Source: Lachnospiraceae bacterium
Lineage (GTDB): Bacteria > Bacillota > Clostridia > Lachnospirales > Lachnospiraceae
Direction of reading: 5' to 3'
Assembly: GCA_900763175.1 (NCBI GenBank)
Contig: CAAFJI010000071.1
Span: forward strand, 1-39,839
Length of the DNA stretch: 39,839 bases
A program made the position numbers and the translations under genes. Position 1 is the first letter of the stretch. The number at the start of each line of letters is the position of its first letter. Of the stretch, positions 16,773-24,947 are shown piece by piece. The notes under the pieces were generated by a model. The model worked only from the letters and a program-made list of their open reading frames with translations. It was not told the origin of the DNA and did not search any database.

Positions 16773-16816
16773 GGGGCAAAACGAATGCTGTGTGAGGCGT
16801 TTGTTTTGCCCCTTTA
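16773..16816 (+). terminator. Intrinsic terminator after dnaE
   Basis: GGGGCAAAAC (16773-16782) pairs perfectly with GTTTTGCCCC (16803-16812), extended inward by GAA/TTT with one wobble, then TTTAAT. A second ATTTTGCCCC (about 16832-16841) could compete as the 3' arm. Confidence 0.75.
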
Positions 16817-17088
16817 ATACGCAGGGATTTTGCCCCACAGGGTCTGAATAAAGGCTGCGAAAGAAGAATATTGGCCAGTGTTTTTGGCTTCGCCGGTTTC
16901 ATTTTTGTAAAACCATGGTAAAATCACGGAAATCAGGAAATATTTTCGGCAATTACTTAAGGAAAGAGTCTTGAAAAACCTTTAAAAATGCTATAAACTA
17001 ATGCTGAATATGTGTATAGAAAAACGAGAGCGCATCCAAGGAGAATGGAGAACTGCTCCCGACGATTCATAAGATGGAGGAGATTATT
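16817..17088. other. Gap between dnaE and pfkA
   Basis: After the terminator, the gap holds no convincing gene. I see a second TTTTGCCCC arm near 16833-16841, a small GGCTTCGCC hairpin (about 16886-16894), a candidate promoter at 16971-16999 and a small GGAG/CTCC hairpin (17047-17059) before the pfkA ribosome site. Confidence 0.6.
16971..16999 (+). promoter_or_regulatory. Probable pfkA promoter
   Basis: TTGAAA at 16971-16976 with TAAACT at 16994-16999 (17-bp spacer); the overlapping TATAAA at 16992-16997 would give a 15-bp spacer. The leader to the start codon is about 85 nt. Confidence 0.5.
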
Positions 17089-18078
17089 ATGGCAGAAAAC
17101 AAAGTTAAGACCATTGGTGTCCTGACCAGCGGCGGTGACGCTCCTGGAATGAATGCTGCAATTCGTGCCGTTGTAAGAAGAGGACTTTCCAGCGGCCTTA
17201 ATGTAAAAGGTATTCTGAAGGGATACAATGGATTATTAAATGAAGAAATCATCGATATGACAGCAAGAGACGTATCTGACACCATCGAGCGTGGAGGTAC
17301 AATTCTTTACACAGCAAGATGTGCTGAATTCCGTACTCCGGAAGGACAGCAGCGTGGTGCAGAGATCTGCCGCAAGCACGGCATTGACGGCCTGGTTGTA
17401 ATCGGCGGTGACGGTTCCTTTGCCGGAGCTCAGAAGCTGGCAAATCTTGGAATCAACACAATCGGTATTCCAGGAACCATCGACCTTGATATTGCCTGCA
17501 CAGAGTATACCATCGGTTTCGATACCGCTGTAAACACTGCAATGGAAGCAATCGATAAGGTTCGTGATACCTCTACATCTCATGAGAGATGCAGTATCAT
17601 TGAGGTTATGGGCCGTGGAGCCGGATGGCTGGCTCTCTGGTGCGGTATTGCCAACGGAGCTGAGGACGTTCTGATCCCTGAGAAGTACGATTATGATGAG
17701 CAGAAGCTGATCAATAACATTATTGAGAGCCGTAAGATGGGTAAGAAACATCACATCATCATCAATGCAGAGGGTATCGGTCATTCACAGGCAATGGCTA
17801 CCCGTATTGAGGCAGCTACCGGAATCGAGACAAGAGCTACGATTCTTGGACATATGCAGCGTGGTGGAAGCCCGACCTGTAAGGACCGTGTATATGCATC
17901 TATGATGGGTGCTATGGCAGTTGACCTTCTTCTGGAAGGAAAGAAGAGCCGTGTAGTCGGATATCGTCATGGTGATTTCGTTGATTTTGATATTAACGAA
18001 GCTCTTGCAATGGAGAAGAGCGTAACTCCATATATGTGGGAAGTTTGCGAGTCACTTTCTCATAACTATAAGAAATAA
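17089..18078 (+). CDS. pfkA: ATP-dependent 6-phosphofructokinase
   Basis: A 329-residue glycolytic enzyme converting fructose 6-phosphate and ATP to fructose 1,6-bisphosphate. The ATP site motif GGDAPGMN (15-22) and GGDGSFAGA (about 106-114) are of the ATP-using, not the PPi-using, type. The catalytic loop reads PGTIDLDIACTEYTIGFDTA: the two aspartates are kept, but the asparagine usual between them is leucine. MGRGAGWLAL and HMQRGGSPT are normal. The start ATG 17089 follows ATGGAGGAG; the upstream in-frame ATG 17074 is part of the ribosome site. The potassium transporter gene begins 1 nt after the stop, implying co-transcription. Confidence 0.95.
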   Translation: MAENKVKTIGVLTSGGDAPGMNAAIRAVVRRGLSSGLNVKGILKGYNGLLNEEIIDMTARDVSDTIERGGTILYTARCAEFRTPEGQQRGAEICRKHGIDGLVVIGGDGSFAGAQKLANLGINTIGIPGTIDLDIACTEYTIGFDTAVNTAMEAIDKVRDTSTSHERCSIIEVMGRGAGWLALWCGIANGAEDVLIPEKYDYDEQKLINNIIESRKMGKKHHIIINAEGIGHSQAMATRIEAATGIETRATILGHMQRGGSPTCKDRVYASMMGAMAVDLLLEGKKSRVVGYRHGDFVDFDINEALAMEKSVTPYMWEVCESLSHNYKK

Positions 18079-18079
18079 T

Positions 18080-19471
18080 ATGTTCATTCAAAATCTGCGT
18101 TTAAAATTGCATAAATTGAATACAGCACAAATAATTACCCTCAGCTTTGCGGGGGTAATTTTTGTAGGAGGATTAATTTTGTGGCTGCCCTTCTGTACAG
18201 CGGCAGGACAGACCACCTCCTTTACGGACGCTATGTTTACCGCTACTACCTGTGTCTGTGTGACTGGACTTGTGACCGTTGTTACGGCAACCCATTGGAC
18301 CTGGATAGGAAAATTGGTGATGCTGCTTCTGATACAGATCGGAGGCATCGGTCTGATCGCACTTGCCAGTATTATCTTCATTTCCCTGAACTGGAAGATC
18401 AGTATGCGGAATCGCCGTATGATCCAGGAATCCTACAATCTGGATCAGATGGCAGGACTTGTGAAAGTGGTAAAGAAGGTAATTCTCTGTGTGCTTGCGG
18501 CGGAAGGAATGGGAGCTGTGGGCTATGCCTTTTGTTTTGTCCCCAGGTTCGGACTTGGAAAAGGGCTGAGGTATGCTGTTTTTACGGCTGTATCTGCATT
18601 TTGCAATGCGGGAATTGATCCCCTGGGAGATAACAGCCTGGCGTCTTACGTATCCGATCCTCTTGTCAACATTGTGACGATGCTGATTATTATTGCTTCC
18701 GGTCTGGGCTTTAATGTGTGGTGGGATATTGGACGCCGTTTGAAGCTGGTTTTTCAGAAGAAGCTTTCTGCCGGAAGAATCTATAAGACGCTGCGGCTTC
18801 AAAGCAAGCTGGTATTGACAACCACAGGGATTTTGCTGGTATTGGGAACAGGATTGGTTTTTCTTTTTGAATATAATAATCCAGATACAATAGGAAATCT
18901 TTCCCTGGGCGGCAAGCTGATGGCTTCTGCTTTTCAGTCTGTGACGACGAGAACCGCCGGATTTTTCACTATAGACCAGGGAGCTCTTACCAACGGCAGT
19001 GTGATGATCTGCCTTATCCTGATGATCGTGGGAGGTTCTCCCATGGGAACGGCAGGTGGAGTTAAGACTACTACACTGGCAGTTCTGGCGCTGAGCATCT
19101 ATGCAAATCTTCGGGGTAAAAAAGATGTGGAGGCTTATGGCAGAAAGATACGCAGCAGCTATATCCGTTCCGCACTTGTGGTAGTGGGAATGGCAGTTGG
19201 CGTTTTGTTTGTTTCTGTCCTGATATTTTCCCTCGTTATGCCGGAAGCTCCTTTTGTAGATGTTTTGTATGAGCTTACCTCTGCGGTTGGAACAGTAGGA
19301 CTTTCAAGAGGCCTGACAGGAGTAATGAATACTCCCGCAAAATGGGTTGTGATCCTTACTATGTATCTTGGAAGAATCGGTCCGCTGACTCTCGGTTCCG
19401 CAGTAGTGTCACGGGCACAGGGCAGACCAGAGAAGGTACATCTGGCAGAAGAAAATATCATGATTGGATAA
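18080..19471 (+). CDS. Trk/Ktr potassium transporter channel subunit
   Basis: A 463-residue membrane protein of the TrkH/KtrB family. Four pore-loop repeats are visible: TATTCVCVTGL, SAFCNAGID, VTTRTAGFFTID and TSAVGTVGLSRG, each with the filter glycine flanked by expected residues. The length fits KtrB. It works with the cytoplasmic NAD-binding subunit encoded 11 nt downstream. The ATG is 1 nt after the pfkA stop with only a weak ribosome site, so translation probably depends on coupling. A terminator-like hairpin (18133-18163) and an AGGAGG lie inside the first 30 codons. Confidence 0.93.
   Translation: MFIQNLRLKLHKLNTAQIITLSFAGVIFVGGLILWLPFCTAAGQTTSFTDAMFTATTCVCVTGLVTVVTATHWTWIGKLVMLLLIQIGGIGLIALASIIFISLNWKISMRNRRMIQESYNLDQMAGLVKVVKKVILCVLAAEGMGAVGYAFCFVPRFGLGKGLRYAVFTAVSAFCNAGIDPLGDNSLASYVSDPLVNIVTMLIIIASGLGFNVWWDIGRRLKLVFQKKLSAGRIYKTLRLQSKLVLTTTGILLVLGTGLVFLFEYNNPDTIGNLSLGGKLMASAFQSVTTRTAGFFTIDQGALTNGSVMICLILMIVGGSPMGTAGGVKTTTLAVLALSIYANLRGKKDVEAYGRKIRSSYIRSALVVVGMAVGVLFVSVLIFSLVMPEAPFVDVLYELTSAVGTVGLSRGLTGVMNTPAKWVVILTMYLGRIGPLTLGSAVVSRAQGRPEKVHLAEENIMIG
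18133..18163 (+). other. Terminator-like hairpin inside the start of the potassium channel gene
   Basis: AATTACCC/GGGTAATT, an 8-bp perfect stem with a 12-nt loop, followed immediately by TTT (with the stem's last T bases a run of five). It lies within codons 18-28. It is followed by AGGAGG at 18166-18171. It may be chance or may attenuate transcription into the potassium genes. Confidence 0.35.
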
Positions 19472-19482
19472 AGGAGTTATCT

Positions 19483-20139
19483 ATGGAAGGAAAATCCTTT
19501 GCGGTAATAGGCCTGGGGCAGTTTGGAAGAACACTGGCCAAGGAGCTGGCAAATTCAGATTGTGATGTGCTGGCGATTGATGATAAAGATGAGAATATCC
19601 AGGAAATTGCAGAGAAAGTTACTTATGCAGTCCGTGCAGATGTGCGGGAGCCTGGAATCCTGAAATCTCTTGGAGTGCAGAATGTAGATGTAGCGATTAT
19701 TGCTGTTGCAGAAAATATGGAAGCCAGTATTACTGCCACCATGCAGGCGAAGGAGCTGGGGGTTCCGCTTGTTCTTGCAAAAGCAGTGAATTCCCTTCAT
19801 GGACGCATTTTGGAGAAAATAGGAGCGGATCAGGTGATATATCCGGAACGCTCCATGGGACTTCGCGTTGCCAGAAATCTCACATCTGGAGGTTTCGAGG
19901 ATATTTTTGAATTGTCAGCTGAATTTAGTATGGCAGAGTTTCGGATTCCGGCGGAATGGATAGGGAAAAGCCTGGCAGAGCTGAGAACCCGTGAGAAGCA
20001 TCAGATTAATATTGTTGCCGTGAAACACGGCAATACGGTAAATGTGAATCTGAATCCCGCCAAAAAGCTGGAAGCAGGCTGTATTCTGGTGGCAGTTGGA
20101 AAGAATGAAGATTTGAACAAATTCAGGAAGCCTCTGTAG
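19483..20139 (+). CDS. Trk/Ktr potassium transporter NAD-binding regulatory subunit
   Basis: A 218-residue cytoplasmic RCK protein (KtrA/TrkA family) that gates the channel subunit encoded upstream. The RCK_N Rossmann fold has GLGQFG (10-15) and the acidic residue ending strand two (LAIDDKDE); the RCK_C domain begins around residue 135 (FSMAEFRIPAEWIGKSLAELR). The start ATG 19483 follows AAGGAG at 19471-19476, which overlaps the channel stop codon; the longer in-frame extension upstream lies inside the channel gene. The stop codon TAG is formed by the first bases of palindromic element E. Confidence 0.94.
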   Translation: MEGKSFAVIGLGQFGRTLAKELANSDCDVLAIDDKDENIQEIAEKVTYAVRADVREPGILKSLGVQNVDVAIIAVAENMEASITATMQAKELGVPLVLAKAVNSLHGRILEKIGADQVIYPERSMGLRVARNLTSGGFEDIFELSAEFSMAEFRIPAEWIGKSLAELRTREKHQINIVAVKHGNTVNVNLNPAKKLEAGCILVAVGKNEDLNKFRKPL

Positions 20140-20238
20140 AGCGTGTTTCCAATATGTTTCCTATAAAGCAAAACATGGGACATGGTTGTGAGAGGTTTTG
20201 CCCGGATAAGTGTATTGCAGCGGATTTACACGCTTCTA
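20137..20238. repeat. Palindromic element E (102 bp, different core)
   Basis: The left end TAGAGCGTGTTTCCAAT matches the starts of elements A and B. The right end, TTGCAG...TTACACGCTTCTA, matches their right ends with one inserted T. The core differs and has its own GCAAAAC/GTTTTGC pairing (20168-20174 with 20195-20201). It begins on the stop codon of the preceding gene. Confidence 0.6.
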
Positions 20239-20270
20239 TTAAGGAATAAAAAGCATTGCGAGGATAAAAT

Positions 20271-21053
20271 ATGATAACCAGTGCAAATAACAGCCAGGTG
20301 AAAAACATCATACAGCTGAATCAGAAGGCAAAGGCCAGAAGAGAGCAGGGACTGTTTGCTGCGGAAGGACGGAAAATGTTCGGAGAAGCTCCGGAGAGCT
20401 GGATTCACAAGGTATATGTGGCAGAATCTCTTACATCCGATGAGACGGTGATGAAACAGATCCGCAGACTTCCGGAGGAAAAAGCAGAAATCGTGGCAGA
20501 CAATGTGTTCCGCCAGATGTGTGATACCAAGACTCCACAGGGGATCCTCACAGTTTTGAAGAAACCCGAATGGAGAATGGAGGATATCCTGAAAGATCCC
20601 GCACCTCTTATTATGATCCTGGAGGATCTTCAGGATCCTGGAAATGCGGGAACTATTATCCGGACAGGAGAGGGCGCCGGAGTTTCCGGGGTATTTCTTA
20701 CCAAAACCTGTGTAGACATTACAAATCCAAAAGTAATCCGTTCTACAATGGGATCTGTTTACAGAATGCCTTTTCTATATGTTGAGGATGTGGTATCATT
20801 AAAAGCAGAGCTGGAAGAGAAAGGTGTCCGGATCTTTGCAGCACATCTGAAAGGGAAAAATTCTTATGATCAGGAGAGCTATACCGGTGGCAGTGCTTTT
20901 CTTATTGGAAATGAAGGAAAAGGGCTGACCGAGGAAGCAGCAGAAGCAGCAGACTGTCTGATAAGAATCCCTATGTGTGGAAGGGTGGAATCTTTAAATG
21001 CAGCTATGGCAGCAGGGATCCTGATGTATGAGGCTGCAAGACAGAGGAGATAG
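20271..21053 (+). CDS. SpoU-family RNA 2'-O-methyltransferase
   Basis: A 260-residue enzyme of the SPOUT class (TrmH/SpoU family), probably methylating a ribose in rRNA using S-adenosylmethionine. The N-terminal substrate-binding part (VKNIIQLNQKAKARREQGLFAAEG) is followed by the catalytic domain with its three motifs: LEDLQDPGNAGTIIRTGEGAG, FLIGNEGKGL and IPMCGRVESLNAAMAAGIL. The trefoil-knot residues are all present. GAGGAT precedes the ATG. NfeD/SPFH genes follow after 32 nt, so they may share its transcript. The exact RNA target is unknown. Confidence 0.92.
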   Translation: MITSANNSQVKNIIQLNQKAKARREQGLFAAEGRKMFGEAPESWIHKVYVAESLTSDETVMKQIRRLPEEKAEIVADNVFRQMCDTKTPQGILTVLKKPEWRMEDILKDPAPLIMILEDLQDPGNAGTIIRTGEGAGVSGVFLTKTCVDITNPKVIRSTMGSVYRMPFLYVEDVVSLKAELEEKGVRIFAAHLKGKNSYDQESYTGGSAFLIGNEGKGLTEEAAEAADCLIRIPMCGRVESLNAAMAAGILMYEAARQRR

Positions 21054-21085
21054 TATTGACTTTTTTCACCGAAAGGGGGAGTCTT

Positions 21086-21514
21086 ATGGAACCAATCATC
21101 TGGCTTGGAATCCTGGCAGTGCTTCTTATAATAGAAGGACTTACCACGGCGCTTACCACTATCTGGTTCGCCGGAGGTGCGCTGGCTGCCGCTGTTGCCG
21201 CAGGCTTTGGTGCAGGGATTGTTCCACAGTTACTTTTATTCTTTGCAGTTTCGCTGGTGCTTTTGTTCTTCACAAGACCTATGGCACTGAAGCTGATGAA
21301 CAAAGATACAGAGAAGACGAATGTAAATAGTCTTCCTGGAAAAACTGCAGTTGTGATCCAGAAGATTGATAATCTGGCTCAGACCGGACAGGTCCGCATT
21401 AATGACATCGAGTGGCTGGCGAGGACACCCGATGACAATGTGACCATCCCGGAAGGAACTGTAGTGGTAATCAAAGAAGTCCACGGTGTAAGACTGATCG
21501 TGGAGAAAAAGTAG
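21086..21514 (+). CDS. NfeD-like membrane protein
   Basis: A 142-residue short NfeD: two to three membrane segments (residues about 5-70: WLGILAVLLIIEG, WFAGGALAAAVAAGFG, LLLFFAVSLVLLFF), then an OB fold (SLPGKTAVVIQKIDNLAQTG, ending VVVIKEVHGVRLIVEKK). Short NfeD proteins partner SPFH proteins in membrane microdomains, and the SPFH gene starts 12 nt downstream. The start ATG 21086 follows AAGGGGGAG; the longer TTG-started frame has no such site. Confidence 0.88.
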   Translation: MEPIIWLGILAVLLIIEGLTTALTTIWFAGGALAAAVAAGFGAGIVPQLLLFFAVSLVLLFFTRPMALKLMNKDTEKTNVNSLPGKTAVVIQKIDNLAQTGQVRINDIEWLARTPDDNVTIPEGTVVVIKEVHGVRLIVEKK

Positions 21515-21525
21515 GAGGCGGAAAT

Positions 21526-22464
21526 ATGGGAAAAGTATTAATTTTACTGATTGTGATTATCCTGGTGCTGTGGATCCTTGCATCTTGCATTCGAATCGTA
21601 CCCCAGGCATATGCGATCGTACTTGAGCGTTTAGGCGCTTATCAGGCAACATGGGGAACCGGCGTACACTTTAAGCTCCCATTTGTTGAGCGTGTGGCGA
21701 GAAAGGTCAATCTGAAAGAGCAGGTTGTAGATTTCCCACCGCAGCCGGTAATTACAAAAGATAACGTAACCATGCAGATTGATACTGTTGTATTTTTCCA
21801 GATCACAGATCCGAAGCTTTATGCATACGGCGTTGAGAACCCTATCATGGCTATTGAAAATCTTTCCGCAACAACACTGCGAAACATCATTGGTGACATG
21901 GAGCTGGATGAAACACTGACTTCCCGTGAGGTTATCAACACTAAGATGCGTGCATCCCTTGACGTTGCTACAGATCCATGGGGAATCAAGGTCAATCGTG
22001 TTGAGCTGAAAAATATCATTCCGCCTGCTGCTATTCAGGAAGCTATGGAGAAGCAGATGAAGGCAGAGCGTGAGAGACGAGAAGCTATCCTGATCGCAGA
22101 AGGTGAAAAAAAATCTACCATTCTTGTTGCAGAGGGTAAAAAGGAATCAGCTATTCTTGACGCTGAGGCCGAGAAGCAGGCTGCCATCCTTCGTGCAGAA
22201 GCTCAGAAGGAGCGTATGATCAAGGAAGCAGAAGGCCAGGCCGAGGCTGTTCTGAAGGTACAGAAAGCAAATGCAGAAGGTCTTCGCATGATCAAGGAAG
22301 CCGGAGTAGACAGTGCAGTGCTCACGCTTAAGAGTCTGGAAGCACTTGCCAAGGTTGCTGACGGCAAATCCACCAAGATCATTATCCCGTCTGAAATCCA
22401 GGGTCTGGCAGGTCTTGCCACATCTCTGAAAGAGATTGTGACAGAGGATAAGGGTAACGATTGA
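21526..22464 (+). CDS. SPFH/band 7 membrane protein
   Basis: A 312-residue protein of the stomatin/prohibitin (QmcA-like) family. One N-terminal membrane segment (about 4-22) is followed by the SPFH domain (RIVPQAYAIVLERLGAY to NRVELKNIIPP) and a long coiled coil rich in A, E, K (about 170-265: repeated AEGEKKS, AEGKKES, AEAEKQA units), typical of oligomeric scaffolds. A ribosome site TAGGAGGCG overlaps the nfeD stop. With NfeD it likely forms a membrane microdomain complex; in relatives this affects protein quality control and fluidity. Confidence 0.93.
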   Translation: MGKVLILLIVIILVLWILASCIRIVPQAYAIVLERLGAYQATWGTGVHFKLPFVERVARKVNLKEQVVDFPPQPVITKDNVTMQIDTVVFFQITDPKLYAYGVENPIMAIENLSATTLRNIIGDMELDETLTSREVINTKMRASLDVATDPWGIKVNRVELKNIIPPAAIQEAMEKQMKAERERREAILIAEGEKKSTILVAEGKKESAILDAEAEKQAAILRAEAQKERMIKEAEGQAEAVLKVQKANAEGLRMIKEAGVDSAVLTLKSLEALAKVADGKSTKIIIPSEIQGLAGLATSLKEIVTEDKGND

Positions 22465-22478
22465 TAAATAGCCGGTGT

Positions 22479-22640
22479 TAGAGCGTGTCTCCAAAATCAT
22501 TCCTGCAATCTGCACGCCCCATTTTGCGGGACTTTTGTTCCGAATTCGGTTGTCGTAGCCCGCTACGCCAACCTCATCCGGAACAAATTTCCCACCAACT
22601 GTGACGCACATCTTGCAGAAAGCATTTGGGGGCAGGCTCC
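22479..22640. repeat. Palindromic element B (long copy, about 160 bp)
   Basis: Same orientation as element A and nearly collinear with it, including the CGTAGC/GCTACG tip. The left end is TAGAGCGTGTC; the right end has decayed to GGGGGCAGGCTCC. One internal stem pair has changed on both sides: GTCCCG in A is GTTCCG here (22537-22542), and the partner GAC in A is AAC here (22582-22584), keeping the pair. It sits in the 217-nt gap between the SPFH gene and the carbamoyltransferase gene. Confidence 0.85.
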
Positions 22641-22681
22641 TGGGGGGATTCCCGGCACCGTTAAAGCAGAGGAGAATTATT

Positions 22682-23683
22682 ATGAACTTAAAAGGCAGAA
22701 ATTTTTTAACACTGAAGGATTTTACACCAGAAGAAATCACTTATCTGATCGATTTATCTGCAGAGCTGAAAGCAAAGAAAAAAGCTGGCGAGCTTACAGA
22801 GTATTACAAGGGCAAAAATATTGCCCTGATTTTTGAGAAAACAAGTACCAGAACACGCTGCTCCTTTGAAGTTGCAGCTCATGATCTTGGCATGGGAAGT
22901 ACCTATCTGGATCCGACTGGTTCCCAGATCGGAAAAAAAGAGAGCATTGCAGATACTGCAAGAGTTCTTGGAAGAATGTACGATGGAATCGAATATCGTG
23001 GATTTGGACAGGACATTGTGGAAGAGCTTGCAAAATATGCTGGTGTTCCGGTATGGAATGGTCTGACCAACGAATATCATCCTACTCAGATGCTGGCTGA
23101 TATGCTGACAATTCGTGAGCATTTCGGACATTTGAAGGGAATCAAACTGGTATACATGGGCGATGCCCGCTACAATATGGGAAATTCCCTGATGGTAGCC
23201 TGCGCTAAACTTGGTATGCACTTCGTGGCCTGCACAAGCAGCAAATATTTCCCGAATGATGAACTGGTTGCACAGTGCAAGGAGTACGCAGCACAGTCTG
23301 GTGCAACCATCACTCTTACAGAGGATGTGGAGGCTGGAACAAAGGATGCGGATGTTATTTACACAGACGTATGGGTATCCATGGGTGAGCCGGATGCGGT
23401 ATGGGAAGAGAGAATCCATGATCTGACACCATACAAGGTAACTTCCGCAGTTATGAAAAATGCAGGGGAGAAAGCAATCTTCCTTCATTGTCTGCCTGCA
23501 TTCCATGACCTGAAAACAAAGATCGGCAAGGAGATGGGCGAGCGCTTTAACCTTACCGATATGGAAGTAACAGATGAGGTATTCGAGTCACCTGCATCTA
23601 AAGTATTTGACGAGGCAGAGAACCGTATGCATACCATCAAAGCTGTTATGGTTGCTACTTTGGGAGAGCCTGAGGCGAAATAA
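22682..23683 (+). CDS. argF: Ornithine carbamoyltransferase
   Basis: A 333-residue enzyme that joins carbamoyl phosphate and ornithine to citrulline in arginine synthesis (or runs in reverse in arginine breakdown). The carbamoyl-phosphate site STRTR (about 55-59) and the ornithine-side HCLPAFHD (about 268-275) are present, with the EYHPTQMLADMLT and MGDARYNMGNS blocks. It is not next to other arg or arc genes, so the symbol is a family-level choice between argF and arcB. The start ATG 22682 follows GAGGAGA; the extra upstream codons run into element B. No clear promoter was seen. Confidence 0.92.
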   Translation: MNLKGRNFLTLKDFTPEEITYLIDLSAELKAKKKAGELTEYYKGKNIALIFEKTSTRTRCSFEVAAHDLGMGSTYLDPTGSQIGKKESIADTARVLGRMYDGIEYRGFGQDIVEELAKYAGVPVWNGLTNEYHPTQMLADMLTIREHFGHLKGIKLVYMGDARYNMGNSLMVACAKLGMHFVACTSSKYFPNDELVAQCKEYAAQSGATITLTEDVEAGTKDADVIYTDVWVSMGEPDAVWEERIHDLTPYKVTSAVMKNAGEKAIFLHCLPAFHDLKTKIGKEMGERFNLTDMEVTDEVFESPASKVFDEAENRMHTIKAVMVATLGEPEAK

Positions 23684-23687
23684 TAAA

Positions 23688-24482
23688 ATGGTTTATAATA
23701 AGGAAACAATTGAACAGAACATACATACAAAATGGGCGGGCAAAACCGTCCATTTTGCAAAAGAAATAGATTCTACAAATCTGTGGATCAAACGACTGGC
23801 AAAGGAAGGGGCTCCTGAGGGAACACTTGCCCTGGCAGAATACCAGTCAGCAGGCCGAGGCCGTCTTGGCCGTTCCTGGGAAGTGCCGGAAGGAACTTCC
23901 GTGATGATGAGTATTCTTCTGCGCCCGGATTTTCAGCCGCAGTACGCACCTATGCTTACTCTGGTAATGGGGATGGCAGTGGCAAAGGCAGTAAAAAATC
24001 TTGGCTTTGATGTGAGTATTAAATGGCCAAATGATGTGGTAGTTTCTCGCAAAAAAATCTGCGGAATCCTTACAGAAATGGGGGTTCTGGATGGAAAAAT
24101 TGATTATGCGGTCATCGGAGTGGGAATTAATGTCAATATCCAGGAGTTTCCGGAGGAAATGTCTGACAAGGCAACGTCTCTTTATATAGAAGGAGGGCGG
24201 GAATACGACAGAAGTCAGGTTCCTGGCTTTGTAATGGAGGCATTTGAGGAATACTACGAGAAATTTGCAGCAACCTGTGACCTCAGTAGCCTGAAGGAAG
24301 AATACGAGGCGATTCTGGCCAACTATAACCAACCTGTGAGAGTTCTGGCCAAAGAGCCTTACGAGGGAATTGCCAGGGGAATTACAAATGGCGGCGAGCT
24401 GCTGGTGGAAAAAAAGGATGGAAGTATTGTGGAAGTCAGTGCAGGGGAGGTTTCTGTGCGAGGCTTATACAGCTACGTTTGA
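23688..24482 (+). CDS. birA: Biotin-[acetyl-CoA-carboxylase] ligase, class I (no DNA-binding domain)
   Basis: A 264-residue enzyme that activates biotin as biotinyl-AMP and attaches it to a lysine of biotin-dependent carboxylases. The biotin/ATP loop is GRGRLGRSW (about 50-58), followed by KWPNDVVV and the KKICGILTEMG segment; a C-terminal SH3-like part ends EVSVRGLYSY. BirA of many bacteria has an N-terminal helix-turn-helix making it also a repressor; here the protein starts directly at the catalytic domain, so it is a ligase only. The start ATG 23688 is 4 nt after the carbamoyltransferase stop. Confidence 0.92.
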   Translation: MVYNKETIEQNIHTKWAGKTVHFAKEIDSTNLWIKRLAKEGAPEGTLALAEYQSAGRGRLGRSWEVPEGTSVMMSILLRPDFQPQYAPMLTLVMGMAVAKAVKNLGFDVSIKWPNDVVVSRKKICGILTEMGVLDGKIDYAVIGVGINVNIQEFPEEMSDKATSLYIEGGREYDRSQVPGFVMEAFEEYYEKFAATCDLSSLKEEYEAILANYNQPVRVLAKEPYEGIARGITNGGELLVEKKDGSIVEVSAGEVSVRGLYSYV

Positions 24483-24488
24483 TTTTCC

Positions 24489-24550
24489 AGCGTATGTCCC
24501 ACAAATCGTGACGTACATCTTGCAGGAGACATTTATGGGGGCATACTTTG
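24489..24550. repeat. Palindromic element F (internally deleted)
   Basis: Starting 6 nt after the birA stop, CAGCGTATGTCC resembles a left end, then joins a stretch matching the right half of elements A and B (TCCCACAAA, TGACG, ACATCTTGCAG), ending GGGGGCATACTTTGG like the decayed right end of B. It reads as an element that lost its left interior. Confidence 0.6.
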
Positions 24551-24592
24551 GCATCCGTGGTTAAACAAACATTGTAGAAAGGTGGTACTTAC

Positions 24593-24943
24593 GTGTATCA
24601 GGATAATGTAGTGCTTTGTGGTGCAAGTGCCTATGAGCAGAAATACTATTTTAACAGAGATTTTGATTCTCTGCCGGATCATGTGAAGAAAGAGCTGCAG
24701 ATCATGTGCGTTCTTTATACAGAAGAAATCGGCGGAATCTTTACCCTGGAATTTGATGAGGATGGAAATCTTCAGTTTAAAACAGAAGCTGCAGAGGCAG
24801 ATGGCTTCTATGATGATATCGGAGGTGCTCTGAAGATTAAACAGCTCCGTCAGGAAAAAGAAGAGCTTCTGGAATCTCTGGAAATGTATTATCGTGTGTT
24901 TTTCCTCGGGGAAAATGTGGATAACGATTCTCAGGGAGAATAA
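24593..24943 (+). CDS. Small protein of unknown function
   Basis: A 116-residue acidic, soluble protein with no signal peptide or membrane segment; it starts at GTG 24593, after AAAGGTGG. It reads as an N-terminal mixed alpha/beta part (YEQKYYFNRDFDSLPDHVK, GIFTLEFDEDGNLQFKTEA) and a C-terminal helix (LKIKQLRQEKEELLESLEMYY). I take it to be one of the small conserved Lachnospiraceae domains of unknown function, possibly DUF6145, but I cannot confirm the family. The next gene starts 4 nt after its stop, so it is in one operon with the Dus enzyme and M20 peptidase. No function is proposed. Confidence 0.75.
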   Translation: MYQDNVVLCGASAYEQKYYFNRDFDSLPDHVKKELQIMCVLYTEEIGGIFTLEFDEDGNLQFKTEAAEADGFYDDIGGALKIKQLRQEKEELLESLEMYYRVFFLGENVDNDSQGE

Positions 24944-24947
24944 AATT

